Both the position numbers and the translations under genes were made by a program. Positions 55,043 through 63,696 of a stretch of 64,000 nucleotides of DNA are shown here, piece after piece. The DNA lies in contig NZ_JRHC01000001.1 in NCBI RefSeq assembly GCF_000949475.1, forward strand, positions 62,001 to 126,000. Direction: 5' to 3'. Positions within the stretch are counted from its first letter, which is position 1. The number at the start of each line of letters is the position of its first letter. The DNA comes from Draconibacterium sediminis (lineage in GTDB: Bacteria > Bacteroidota > Bacteroidia > Bacteroidales > Prolixibacteraceae). Below the pieces are notes generated by a model that worked only from the letters and a program-made list of their open reading frames with translations, searched no databases and was not told the origin of the DNA.

Positions 55043-55082
55043 AGGACTCGAACCCTGTAGTTCTTTAGGACACTAGTCCCTT
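55043..55082 (+). other. Structured XRE-linked element, copy A
   Basis: It contains AGGACT, AACCCT, GGACAC and AGTCCCTT blocks as in copy B. The GGAC-ACTA-GTCC hairpin (55068-55079) lies inside a longer AGTTCT/AGAACT stem (55059-55064 with 55087-55092). GTCAT (55035-55039) can pair with ATGAC (55094-55098), which holds the next start codon. On the minus strand it contains GGTTCGAGTCCT, identical to the T arm of tRNA-fMet, but it does not fold as a full tRNA. Confidence 0.55.
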
Positions 55083-55093
55083 TCCCAGAACTT

Positions 55094-55273
55094 ATGACCA
55101 CACGCCCGCATCCATACTGTCACCAATGCCAGCACTTCAATACCTTCAGTGAACAATCATGTAAGGCAAACCCGGAAGGAATACCGGACCGCATCTTTAT
55201 TTATGGCCATGCTCATAATAAACCCCGGAGAGGGCAAAAAGGAACCTTTGTTTTCACCCCGAAAGAAGCTTAA
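55094..55273 (+). CDS. Small cysteine/histidine-rich protein, 59 residues
   Basis: It is a short frame that was easy to miss: ATG at 55094, TAA at 55271. The product begins MTTRPHPYCHQCQHFNTFSE and has C-HQ-C, a later Cys in QSCKANPEGIPDRIF, and a basic tail ending GTFVFTPKEA. It resembles small metal-binding phage/plasmid proteins with C-x2-C...C and GIP motifs. It lies 58 bp after an XRE gene, in the same direction, with its ATG inside a possible stem. Confidence 0.6.
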   Translation: MTTRPHPYCHQCQHFNTFSEQSCKANPEGIPDRIFIYGHAHNKPRRGQKGTFVFTPKEA

Positions 55274-55416
55274 ATTTCTGTCAAACTGGCTGAATTTATA
55301 CTTTATGATTCAGTATTTTTTAAGCCCAAAACACAAACATCTAACAACCTGCACTTTAACAAACTCGAATTGTCCTTATAACGGCTATTATGAAAAATAA
55401 AAAGAATATCGATTAC

Positions 55417-55881
55417 CTAGGATTCAGATTCTTTGAATAGCTTGATATTAGAAGCATATATCATTACAGATATTACTCCGGTTAAGAGCGTAAGACCGGC
55501 TATACCCCAGGGTCCCCAAACCTCAAAAGTTGAACTTGAGTAGACCATCACATAATCGGCAGCTCCCACCATTATCGCAGCAACCAAACAACTAATAACA
55601 TGAATAATAATAACCATGTAAAAAAGCCATGGTGCCAGCTTTATTTCATTATGCATCTTATTCAAAATAGAAAATACAATAGGCCATAAAATTGTCATTA
55701 AAACCATCGGAACACTTAGATCTAAAGTCTCCTCTATCATATACTGTTGGATTGTTAAAGAAAAATATGCGAATGGTTCCTCCACTACTAAGTAGAAAAT
55801 AGATCTCGTGATAAGGGCCAAGGCTAAAAAAACCAGAAGAAATCTAAAATTTTTTGCGCTTAAGAAGTCTGATAAATTCAT
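55417..55881 (-). CDS. Four-helix membrane protein of unknown function
   Basis: The 154-residue product has about four hydrophobic segments (near residues 12-30, 53-72, 85-108 and 122-143) and short polar loops. No family is recognised. It lies beyond the terminator of the tape-measure gene, so it is its own transcript unit. In this position a holin or lysogenic-conversion role is possible but unsupported. Confidence 0.6.
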   Translation of the reverse strand: MNLSDFLSAKNFRFLLVFLALALITRSIFYLVVEEPFAYFSLTIQQYMIEETLDLSVPMVLMTILWPIVFSILNKMHNEIKLAPWLFYMVIIIHVISCLVAAIMVGAADYVMVYSSSTFEVWGPWGIAGLTLLTGVISVMIYASNIKLFKESES

Positions 55882-55934
55882 GATGGTAATATGAGAAGAT
55901 TATACTGATAACACTCTGAACTTAAGTAATGTTT

Positions 55935-55966
55935 AAAAAAGGGCGACCGAAAGTTCGGCAGCCCTT
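55935..55966 (-). terminator. Terminator of the phage operon after the tape-measure gene
   Basis: GGGC, CCGAA, TTCGG and GCCC form a stem with two small internal mismatches and an AG loop, with A6 on the left giving T6 on the minus strand, about 30 bp past the tape-measure stop. Confidence 0.8.
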
Positions 55967-55993
55967 CATCATGAGTATGTGAAAAACAAAAAG

Positions 55994-58900
55994 CTAAATG
56001 CCTAATCCTGCTTTTAGTGTTTGGTTCATGGTTCTCAATTCTTCGTGCATGCCATCAAGATTATGGTTATATGACGTATTTTCTCGGATATCCTGCAATA
56101 CTTCCAGCTGCTCTTCTGCCATGGCCAGCTGATCCATCATCGTATCGTTTGCCCGTACCTGGTATTCTCGCATCGATGAGAACTGACCAACCAATAAGGA
56201 TCCTGTTTCTTCGGTAATGCTTCGCTGAATACCCTGCAATTCACTGTATCCATATGAATATTTGGAGAAGTCTAATCCTGCAATCTGTGAAAGCTCATCG
56301 TACATAGAGCTGGCATCATTTACGATGCTGTTGTATACTTCTTGCAATTTGGCCACCTCACCATCATCAAGCGCTCCGTCCGATTCTACATAGCCGGCAA
56401 AAGTCTCATACCAGTCTTTAAGCGGTTTTTCCAGATATTGCACTTTGACTGAGTTCAGGATAGCATCTCGCATGAGACCTTCGAAATTATCGGCAAAATC
56501 AGAAGCAGCATTATAACCATTCTCAAAACCATCGATTATGCTGTCAGCAATACTGTCAGCCATAGTTGCGGTTAGTAGTTTGTTTTTGGCTTCTTGCGTA
56601 TCTGCATAACTATCCAGTAGCTCAGCATAGTAATCAACTGCATCAATTACCTTTTGATCTGTTACTATGCCATCATCAATTAACTGGTTGATTTTATCAA
56701 GTGAGAAATTGCCCTCGTTATCTTTTAACAGCTTTTCAAGATTGTAACTATAAGTTTCGGAGTACTTTAGATAGAAGGGTAACGATGTCTTATCATAATC
56801 AACGAAGGTTAGGCTGTCACCAAGTATCTTTTCTAACTCCTTCCGTTGTTCTTCAACATCGTCATATATTTTTTTCCCAGACACGGCGGCTCCGCTGGCT
56901 TCAAAGGTAAATGACAAATCAAGTCCTGATAATTTTTCTTCTACTTCTTTTATCTTGTTGAGATTTTCCTCAAGTAGATTGTCGTTGAAGGTGTAACGTG
57001 CGCTACCAATAGCTTCGTCACGTAGCTTTATGTAACGCTCAAGTTCGCGGTTAGATGCCGATACCCAATGCTCAAATTCTATCCATGGTTCAGCAAGTTT
57101 ATCTTTCTTGTTACCAATAGCTGATGCGTATATTCCTACTATATTTCCGATAATTCCGATACCGGATGAAATGGCAGCTGTAGGATCTTCTGCGATAGAA
57201 GCAATCATATTACTCGCATTTCGTGCCATGTCTGCCAATCTTCCTACGGCTTGACCGGCTTTAGAATCCACCTCTCCAATTGCATAACTCAGAGCTCCGA
57301 GTATTTCAGAACTATCCTGCATGGCTTGTGCAAGTTCTTCCAGATTCTCTATTTGGGTACGCTGTGCGTCAATCTTATCGTATTCAGCTTCCTTCTGTTT
57401 TTCCTGCTCTTCGGTCAGCTGCTTCATCGGTTTAAGCAGCTTAGTGATCTCTTTAGTCTGCTCTTTGTAGGCTTTGGTTTGATCCTCGATAAGCTTAGAG
57501 GCGTTACCCTTAGATGCTGTTTCCGAGTTAGAATTATCAGCCCCAACAGTTCTGTTAAACGGAGTTTCCCAACTCTCGTTGATAGCCTGGTTAAATCGGT
57601 CACGTACCTTTCCATAAAACTCATCAATCTTAGCCTGCTCATCGGCAATTTTAAACCGGAGCTCAACCTCCTGTTCGATCGATACAGTACCCAGCTGTTC
57701 TTTAAGTCGTTCAATTTCGGCCTGACTTTCGCCCACGGTCCAAGGTTTTGGTTTATCACCTCCACCACCTCCGGATCCTGAACCACCTGCAGAATTCAAA
57801 ACCTGACGGTAAAGCTCTTCAAGCTTTTGACGCACCTGTTCATTAATGGCGATGTCCTTTTGAACGATCTCAAGGTTTGCCTGGTTATAACGTCCCGACA
57901 ATGTCGCCGGTCCAAATCCCAAAGCCGCATTAAAATTCTCGGCTTGACGCTGCAACCAACTAGGCTGTACTTTTTCCCATTGAGCGGATTCCTGACCTAA
58001 ACTCACATATTCATTCTTCAACTCGATAATCTTATCAGTGATAAGCTTGAGTTTGGCTTCTTTATCATCGAGCTGATTGAGGTCTGAAAAAAGGTTATTG
58101 ATTGCTGACTGAGAAGCTGGTCCGATAACGTCAGCTTGTTCATCAGTAAGGATCCTGTTGAAGAAATCAGCAATACCGGAAGAAGCTACTTTGAGCGAAT
58201 CCCCAACTTGAGAGAGCTCTCTTTGCCACTTGTTGTGCACTTGACTCCACTTATTGTCTGCCTCTTCCATCATGGTCTCATAAGCTGTCTGCATGGATCC
58301 TGTGGCCTCTGACAGCGTTTTAAGATCATCTGCCGCAGCTATTGCTTTATCCCCGGTTAGAGCCAATACAGCGTTTACACCTTCAATCCTACCCATCATG
58401 TCTTTTAAGGCGGTATCAGAACCGCCAGCCATATCACGTACAGCCTGTAGAGCTTCTTGGAATGTCATGGCCTCACTCCAACCATCACCCAAATTCTCAT
58501 TTAAACCTATAATGGCTTGTCTGATTTGAGTCATGGCCATGCTGGTAGTATTACCCTGTTTCGTCAGTGAAGCTGTTGCCCCCAGAATCTCTTCCAGGGA
58601 GATCTTCATTGCGCTGGCCATTGGTGCCACCTGAGCAATATTCTGAGCTAATTCCGGGAAAGTGGTTTTACCCTTTTCTACCGTTTTGAAAAGAACGTCA
58701 GCCACCTTTTCGGCTTCTGTTGCATCCTTTCCCCAGGCATTGAGAATGGTTGTTAGACCGTCTGCAGCCGTTTTCGTATCGGTTATACCGGCCGTAGCTG
58801 CTCTACTCGAAACATCCAGCAAGTTAAGACCTGCAGCGCCGTCATACCCGGCACTAGCAATTTGGTAATAGGCTTCTGCCAGCTGGATCGCATCGTCGGG

Positions 58901-59200
58901 ACCGTTCGCGGCCAGATCAATAATGGCCTTATTCATTCCTTCCCAATCTTCCTGTGTAGCCTGAGAAATAGTTTGTACTTCTCGCATCGCTTTAGAGTAC
59001 TCGTTTGAGAAATCATACGCATCATTTCCCAACTTCGCGAGAATTAAGCTTCCGGCTGCCAACGGGGCAAAAGGTGCTAACTTCCCAATGTTTCGCCCCA
59101 TACCAGCAATAATCGATTCTGCTTCTGCTGACTTGGCTCTTAAACCAGCATTGCTCATTGTATTTACAAAGTGTAATCCTTGAATTCCTCCTGTCATCAT
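55994..59200 (-). CDS. Phage tail tape-measure protein
   Basis: The 1068-residue protein carries the TP901-type tape-measure core near the N terminus (YSKAMREVQTISQATQEDWE, LAEAYYQIASAGYDGAAGLN, ELAQNIAQVAPMASAMKISL). Long helical regions, hydrophobic patches (about 690-710) and a Gly/Ser linker (SAGGSGSGGGGGDKPKPW) follow. Such proteins set tail length and pass into the host during injection. It is the last gene before a terminator, so no baseplate or fibre genes follow in this operon. Confidence 0.92.
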   Translation of the reverse strand: MMTGGIQGLHFVNTMSNAGLRAKSAEAESIIAGMGRNIGKLAPFAPLAAGSLILAKLGNDAYDFSNEYSKAMREVQTISQATQEDWEGMNKAIIDLAANGPDDAIQLAEAYYQIASAGYDGAAGLNLLDVSSRAATAGITDTKTAADGLTTILNAWGKDATEAEKVADVLFKTVEKGKTTFPELAQNIAQVAPMASAMKISLEEILGATASLTKQGNTTSMAMTQIRQAIIGLNENLGDGWSEAMTFQEALQAVRDMAGGSDTALKDMMGRIEGVNAVLALTGDKAIAAADDLKTLSEATGSMQTAYETMMEEADNKWSQVHNKWQRELSQVGDSLKVASSGIADFFNRILTDEQADVIGPASQSAINNLFSDLNQLDDKEAKLKLITDKIIELKNEYVSLGQESAQWEKVQPSWLQRQAENFNAALGFGPATLSGRYNQANLEIVQKDIAINEQVRQKLEELYRQVLNSAGGSGSGGGGGDKPKPWTVGESQAEIERLKEQLGTVSIEQEVELRFKIADEQAKIDEFYGKVRDRFNQAINESWETPFNRTVGADNSNSETASKGNASKLIEDQTKAYKEQTKEITKLLKPMKQLTEEQEKQKEAEYDKIDAQRTQIENLEELAQAMQDSSEILGALSYAIGEVDSKAGQAVGRLADMARNASNMIASIAEDPTAAISSGIGIIGNIVGIYASAIGNKKDKLAEPWIEFEHWVSASNRELERYIKLRDEAIGSARYTFNDNLLEENLNKIKEVEEKLSGLDLSFTFEASGAAVSGKKIYDDVEEQRKELEKILGDSLTFVDYDKTSLPFYLKYSETYSYNLEKLLKDNEGNFSLDKINQLIDDGIVTDQKVIDAVDYYAELLDSYADTQEAKNKLLTATMADSIADSIIDGFENGYNAASDFADNFEGLMRDAILNSVKVQYLEKPLKDWYETFAGYVESDGALDDGEVAKLQEVYNSIVNDASSMYDELSQIAGLDFSKYSYGYSELQGIQRSITEETGSLLVGQFSSMREYQVRANDTMMDQLAMAEEQLEVLQDIRENTSYNHNLDGMHEELRTMNQTLKAGLGI

Positions 59201-59221
59201 ATCGTTTCCTGTTTAGAGTTA

Positions 59222-59662
59222 TTACTTCAATTCTTTGAATACTTCTTTCAAAAGCTTCCGGGTTTCCGGTACCGAACCTGTTATTACATCTATTCCCCGG
59301 GCTTCGACATAGATTCCATACTCCATGCCCGCAACACCGATTAAGGCCCAGCCTGTAGGAAGGTTGATCATTATTTCTTTTGCTAAGCGCTCAGCCGCCT
59401 CCTGCCCTTCTTTTGTTGGAGATTTCCCAATACCGCGAAGCGCCTTAAATACAATTTTCTTATCCTTTACAATCACATATCCGATAGATGACTGCAGGTT
59501 CCCAGTGTCATCCTTAAACTCCCGGTTTAGCCTGGCATTCTTAACGAACGTCTCACCAGCATACTTCAAAACCTGCAGAGTCATATCATCGGCTTTGGCT
59601 ACCTGGTTCTGAATCGCCCGGATTACATTGGCAGTATTTTGTATGACTATTCGACCTTTCAT
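59222..59662 (-). CDS. HK97 gp10-like phage tail-completion protein
   Basis: The 146-residue protein has the gp10-type pattern: N-terminal helix (VIRAIQNQVAKADDMTLQVL), the DDTGNLQSSIGYVIV segment for Thr/Gly turns, and the final GMEYGIYVEARG region. These proteins join head and tail or complete the tail. It lies 21 bp before the tape-measure gene and overlaps the preceding gene by four bases. Confidence 0.75.
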   Translation of the reverse strand: MKGRIVIQNTANVIRAIQNQVAKADDMTLQVLKYAGETFVKNARLNREFKDDTGNLQSSIGYVIVKDKKIVFKALRGIGKSPTKEGQEAAERLAKEIMINLPTGWALIGVAGMEYGIYVEARGIDVITGSVPETRKLLKEVFKELK

Positions 59663-60021
59663 TTCATCGTTTTTGAAAGTTCAACTAATAGATTAGAGAC
59701 TGAATCCTCACCCAGCTCCCGGGGCTTTACCAGACTACAATCAAATATTTTCCCTTCGGCAGTTTTTACAAATACCTTATCGATATCATGTTTCGCAGCA
59801 ATAGACAAAACAGCTTCAACCTGCCCGATATCTTTTTGAGTTTGCACCCAGGCAGCAAGTCGCTTTTTCTTCATTTCCGGATCCTTTTCAATTTTGAAGG
59901 ATATCTGATACTGGAAGAGAACACTCTTCAAACTTTTACCGATCAGCTCATTTACTTTCCGTGTGAAAATTTCCGGCGTTATGAGAATTTTCTTTGCTGT
60001 ATTTTTGCTCGTTGCTGCCAT
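59659..60021 (-). CDS. Small phage protein of unknown function
   Basis: The 120-residue, lysine-rich helical product starts MAATSKNTAKKILITPEIF and overlaps the gp10-like gene by four bases (ATGA). It is likely a tail or packaging accessory from its position. No family is recognised. Confidence 0.6.
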   Translation of the reverse strand: MAATSKNTAKKILITPEIFTRKVNELIGKSLKSVLFQYQISFKIEKDPEMKKKRLAAWVQTQKDIGQVEAVLSIAAKHDIDKVFVKTAEGKIFDCSLVKPRELGEDSVSNLLVELSKTMK

Positions 60022-60165
60022 GTCTTATAATTTATTATATGAAAATCAAAACTGAACCACCTATAAACAAAGGATTTCAGAAGACTCACACTTCATCCTT
60101 TCATGTTTATGTTTACCCGTCCCATTCTGAACCTTTTTTCGATTATTGTTTTCTGTCTTTTTATT

Positions 60166-60684
60166 TCACGGTTTGTCTAAATATCTATCCCTACCATTGT
60201 CCGGGATATAAACCACTCCATAGTCGAAATCATCATCTTCCGGTATCAACATTGAATTAAGTCTTGCCATTATCACAGCGCCGGTTCTTACTGCCATCAT
60301 TCCCTCTTTTACCGATATATGCTTATGCGGCTCTTTATCGGGTCGATATGCCCTCTGAATAACATCGGTACCTATCTGACACAGCAACATTCCATACTTG
60401 TAAACTTCTGCCAGGTCATCTGCAGCCTTATCGATGATTTGCTCTTCGGTCGTTAAAGTACTTTCAGAGGTTTGCTGTATTCCATACTGAACAGCTTTTT
60501 GCAGAATAACATCCCATGAGCCATCCTTCGCCCAATTACCAATCGTAACATGAGAATATTTTTTGTTAAAATCCTGTTCAATTTCTTTCGATATATCCCT
60601 TAATGAATACATCCGCTTACCTTCTTTATCCCTTGATAAATAAAGAGTTTTAGCGTGATCTTTAATTTTTTGTGATACTGCCAT
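60166..60684 (-). CDS. Small terminase/DUF1804-like HTH phage protein
   Basis: The 172-residue protein has an N-terminal helix-turn-helix (LYLSRDKEGKRMYSLRDISKE then YSHVTIGNWAKDGSWD), the pattern of small terminase subunits and DUF1804-type Mu-like proteins, and a helical C-terminal half. A small terminase would bind phage DNA ends for packaging. The large subunit is not in the window. Assignment is moderate. Confidence 0.6.
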   Translation of the reverse strand: MAVSQKIKDHAKTLYLSRDKEGKRMYSLRDISKEIEQDFNKKYSHVTIGNWAKDGSWDVILQKAVQYGIQQTSESTLTTEEQIIDKAADDLAEVYKYGMLLCQIGTDVIQRAYRPDKEPHKHISVKEGMMAVRTGAVIMARLNSMLIPEDDDFDYGVVYIPDNGRDRYLDKP

Positions 60685-60779
60685 GATTGTTAAGTTTTCT
60701 GTAGTGTTAAGTGATCTGTTAAGTAAAAGAGGAAGGGACCAATGGCCCCAACCCCATTAAAAAGAACTGAATATCTTAT

Positions 60780-60998
60780 TTAGTCGGTACCCAAATCAAC
60801 TGTCCCGTGTGTGTCAGCTTCCCAATCATATATTTTTTTGTATTCTTCTTCTTTTAATTCAAGAGATTTTACCCACTGCGAAACTGTTAACCCTTCAGGC
60901 TGTCCTTCTGAATAATATTTCATTGCCCAGCTAATATCATTGTAGCCGGTATTCTTTAATTCTTTAAGAATTTCCAATACTGTTTTGTCTTTTGCCAT
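60780..60998 (-). CDS. Short acidic phage protein
   Basis: The 72-residue product (MAKDKTVLEILKELKNTGYN at the start) is acidic and helical. No family is recognised. It lies in the phage operon between two unknown genes with short spacers, which supports a real gene. Confidence 0.55.
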   Translation of the reverse strand: MAKDKTVLEILKELKNTGYNDISWAMKYYSEGQPEGLTVSQWVKSLELKEEEYKKIYDWEADTHGTVDLGTD

Positions 60999-61018
60999 GA
61001 TTTTTAAATTTTAAGTGA

Positions 61019-61690
61019 TTATTTCTGTTTATCAATTTCTCTAGAGCCAAGTCTACCAATTCCCTGGAAGCAGAGGAAGAAGCTAGGATCTGGTTCAGCT
61101 CGGGCATAATTGCCCTTTTTCTGCATTTTCAGGATGAATGCTTCGTTAACATCGATTGTATCTTGGAGCGATAAAATGCCGGACTTCTCAGCGATATCCT
61201 CCATTTCGTTAAATGCGTGAACGAAGTTCTGAATCGCCTCCCACATGTTTTTTCGTGCCTGTGTATTCAGAACAACAGTGAATTGTTCCTCAATCGATTC
61301 GACGAATGACTTCTTTAGTCCAGCTTTGCCTGCAGATACTTCCAGGTCATCAGCTTTCACCTTCGCGGTATTCATGGCCCGATATAACTCAGCGTGAGTT
61401 TCTGAAGCTCTTTTTTGATTAATTGCCGTAGCATCCTGAAGGAAAGACTGCTTCAACTTATCGAGCTTAAGGTTCATTTTCTCAATGTCCTTTCGGGCAA
61501 TACTGCCCAGTGCGCCAATGATGTAATCTCCACCTCCTGTTATAAACCCTTTTAAGTGTTCCGGCGTGGGAGATATCCCTTCGTCTTTGATAAATTGCAG
61601 TGCCTTGTTTGCTGCAGGCAAAACTTGCTCAGACTCCTTGATCTTATCGCTAATTGCTTTTTCGTCTTTCCAGATGGTTTCTTTTTCCAT
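61019..61690 (-). CDS. Helical phage protein of unknown function
   Basis: The 223-residue product is largely coiled coil (KLDKLKQSFLQDATAINQKR, HAELYRAMNTAKVKADDLEV), with a GITGG-like loop (FITGGGDYIIGALGSIARKD) near residue 50. It starts one base after the stop of the upstream gene. No family is recognised; by position it is an early or middle phage gene. Confidence 0.6.
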   Translation of the reverse strand: MEKETIWKDEKAISDKIKESEQVLPAANKALQFIKDEGISPTPEHLKGFITGGGDYIIGALGSIARKDIEKMNLKLDKLKQSFLQDATAINQKRASETHAELYRAMNTAKVKADDLEVSAGKAGLKKSFVESIEEQFTVVLNTQARKNMWEAIQNFVHAFNEMEDIAEKSGILSLQDTIDVNEAFILKMQKKGNYARAEPDPSFFLCFQGIGRLGSREIDKQK

Positions 61691-61691
61691 T

Positions 61692-62108
61692 TCAAAAATT
61701 ATTTAGTGTTACATTAAATCCTTCATCTATTAGCATTTCCAATACATCTGCTCGGGTATACCAGGTATCATCTAGCAGCTCCAAATAATATCGGGTAATC
61801 TCAAAATCATTTTCTTGAAGATCGATGTTGAAAGTTCGAGTCATTCTTATTCCACAATCAATTATAAAATATCGCTTTAGCTTTTGGCAAACTAACTCTC
61901 GCCTGAGGTCGCACTCATAAGAAGAGAACTTAATCGCCCATGTTGAATCAATTCCTAATAAATGATAAAACCTATCTGTGTTTTCCCATCTACATAAACC
62001 TTCCAAACCAACCAATCGGAATAAATCATCACAGTAGGCCATTGTATGACCGTTCTCCCTCTTGGCAAGTCGGAGTCTTTTACCATCGATATTTATGAAG
62101 TCATTCAT
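61692..62108 (-). CDS. Small phage protein
   Basis: The 138-residue product has MNDFINIDGKRLRLAKRENG at the start and aromatic/acidic segments (ITRYYLELLDDTWYTRADVL). It overlaps the upstream gene by four bases. No family is recognised. Confidence 0.6.
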   Translation of the reverse strand: MNDFINIDGKRLRLAKRENGHTMAYCDDLFRLVGLEGLCRWENTDRFYHLLGIDSTWAIKFSSYECDLRRELVCQKLKRYFIIDCGIRMTRTFNIDLQENDFEITRYYLELLDDTWYTRADVLEMLIDEGFNVTLNNF

Positions 62109-62662
62109 TTGGAGTAAAGAGTATTTAAAATTTCATTTTGCTGGTTAGTAGACATCTTCGAAATAATACATCCTCGTTCTTTCCGATATTCTCTACATGC
62201 CCGTAGAACTATTTGCGGATTGAATTTTCCATAGAACTCTCCGTAAAATCCCTCACGAATACGATGAAACAGTAAAGTCAGTTCAGCTAGATTCAACATT
62301 CCAATCTCTTCATACATGTACTCTGAAGTTTGCCTAAGCTGAATTTCTATTGCTTCGAAACCCATGAATAAACAAAGTTGAGTTAGCCACAAACTCAATA
62401 GTAATCTTGGAGTTTCTTGGTTATACACATTTGTTAATTCTCGCAGATTAATCATCTTAGAAACGAGAGCTGCTTTCTGGGTATTAAGTATTCGATACCT
62501 GTCAGCACAATAATCGAAATTAAATTGCTTCAAAAAATCCTTTCCAGTGGAACAAACCTTTTGTAGTTCAACTTTGCGTTTGCTCAATTCTGGCAATAAT
62601 GTTTTCGACTGTTCTCGCTGTTTCAGCGCCCCTCGAATTGCTAGTTCTTTTCTTGTTTCCAT
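62105..62662 (-). CDS. Phage protein of unknown function
   Basis: From the ATG at 62662 (METRKELAIRGALKQREQSK) it is 185 residues, helical with an aromatic/cysteine-rich middle (FNFDYCADRYRIL, LWLTQLCLFMGFEAIEIQL). It overlaps the replication gene end by 95 bp in another frame; a start further in would remove the overlap. No family is recognised. Confidence 0.6.
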   Translation of the reverse strand: METRKELAIRGALKQREQSKTLLPELSKRKVELQKVCSTGKDFLKQFNFDYCADRYRILNTQKAALVSKMINLRELTNVYNQETPRLLLSLWLTQLCLFMGFEAIEIQLRQTSEYMYEEIGMLNLAELTLLFHRIREGFYGEFYGKFNPQIVLRACREYRKERGCIISKMSTNQQNEILNTLYSK

Positions 62663-63428
62663 TTCGTGATTTGTATAGCATTGAATCAAACCAGCTTTGT
62701 CCGGTTGAATTCTGTTTAACTCTTAATTTTTCAGTTTTTTGTACATTCTGTTGATAGAATGGATCTTGCTCAAGAACATGCCACACCTCCCTTATATCAT
62801 CTTCAGATTTTTGATCCTTTTCAACCAACATTTTAATGGGCTTAGTCCAGTCATCATATTTTGCCTGATCAACATGTTTGGTGCTCAAGTTAAATCGGAC
62901 AAGATTGTCTCTGATTAATTTGTGAAAGGCTAAAGCAATTTTTAAATACTCCTTAGATTGAGTATCGAGGATTGATTCATCAACCTCGATAAGTAGTTCT
63001 TTCTTCTTTTTAAGTTTGGGTTTAGGTTTAGGTTTAATTATTGTATCAGGGTCACTATCAGACTGACTATCCAAGTGACCATCAGGATGACTATTATATT
63101 TTGACACTATCAATAATTGATACTCTGTTTTATTTTTTATATCTCTTGGATTACCCGAAGTGCCTTGCTTAACTTGAATAAGACCAGCCTCGATCAACCT
63201 TTTTTGTGCACTTTTAACAGAATTCACACTAAGTCCCGCCTTCCCACTGAGTTGGCGTTGACTTTGTTTAAAAGGATTTTGCCAATTGTAAGTATTACAC
63301 AGATGGACTAGAAAAAAATATAATCTGGTTTCATTGCCAGAGAACATATACTCTTCGTTAAGCCTCCAAAACTGATTTGCCAATTCAATGTAATTAAGCC
63401 CTGGGCGATATGTATTCTGATCACCCAT
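62568..63428 (-). CDS. Winged-helix phage replication protein
   Basis: The 286-residue protein has an N-terminal winged helix (FWRLNEEYMFSGNETRLYFF, then QRQLSGKAGLSVNSVKSAQKR and LIQVKQG), a polar lysine/proline-rich linker (PKPKPKLKKKKE) and a helical C-terminal domain (WTKPIKMLVEKDQKSEDDIR). This is the layout of phage replisome organisers. It probably binds the phage origin and loads a helicase. It overlaps the 70-residue gene upstream by eight bases. Confidence 0.7.
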   Translation of the reverse strand: MGDQNTYRPGLNYIELANQFWRLNEEYMFSGNETRLYFFLVHLCNTYNWQNPFKQSQRQLSGKAGLSVNSVKSAQKRLIEAGLIQVKQGTSGNPRDIKNKTEYQLLIVSKYNSHPDGHLDSQSDSDPDTIIKPKPKPKLKKKKELLIEVDESILDTQSKEYLKIALAFHKLIRDNLVRFNLSTKHVDQAKYDDWTKPIKMLVEKDQKSEDDIREVWHVLEQDPFYQQNVQKTEKLRVKQNSTGQSWFDSMLYKSRNGNKKRTSNSRGAETARTVENIIARIEQTQS

Positions 63429-63633
63429 GCTTCATTAAGGTTTTAAGATTGTTATGAATAAGAATCCGGCGAAGATTTTCCATTTCGGATTTTGTGCCGG
63501 TACGCCGACTGCAGTATTGTCCCAACGGCCAGTTACGAGGTAAATCTTCGAGTTTCACGATCTCTAATTCACCTGAATCGAGACATAGCAGCAAAGTATA
63601 TTCCTCTGTGCTTTTAGCTTTTTCATCTTCCAT
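63421..63633 (-). CDS. Short phage protein
   Basis: The 70-residue product (MEDEKAKSTEEYTLLLCLDS at the start) has a strand-rich part then a basic region (GQYCSRRTGTKSEMENLRRI). It overlaps the replication gene by eight bases. No family is recognised. Confidence 0.55.
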   Translation of the reverse strand: MEDEKAKSTEEYTLLLCLDSGELEIVKLEDLPRNWPLGQYCSRRTGTKSEMENLRRILIHNNLKTLMKHG

Positions 63634-63696
63634 ATAAAATGCTTCGTTAATAGTTTATTCTTTTACTCATGACTATAACAGAAGCCGTTACGTAGT

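Noticed and set aside
55035-55100. Functional tRNA on the minus strand
   Set aside because: It has a T-loop-like GGTTCGAGTCC, but the T stem has two mismatches, no seven-base anticodon loop with T33 can be made, and the D arm is absent.
55149-55400. Open frame of 83 codons
   Set aside because: It is in a different frame from the more natural 59-residue Cys/His gene and extends into AT-rich non-coding DNA.
57251-57786. Open frames inside the tape-measure gene
   Set aside because: They are shadows of the 1068-residue tape-measure protein.
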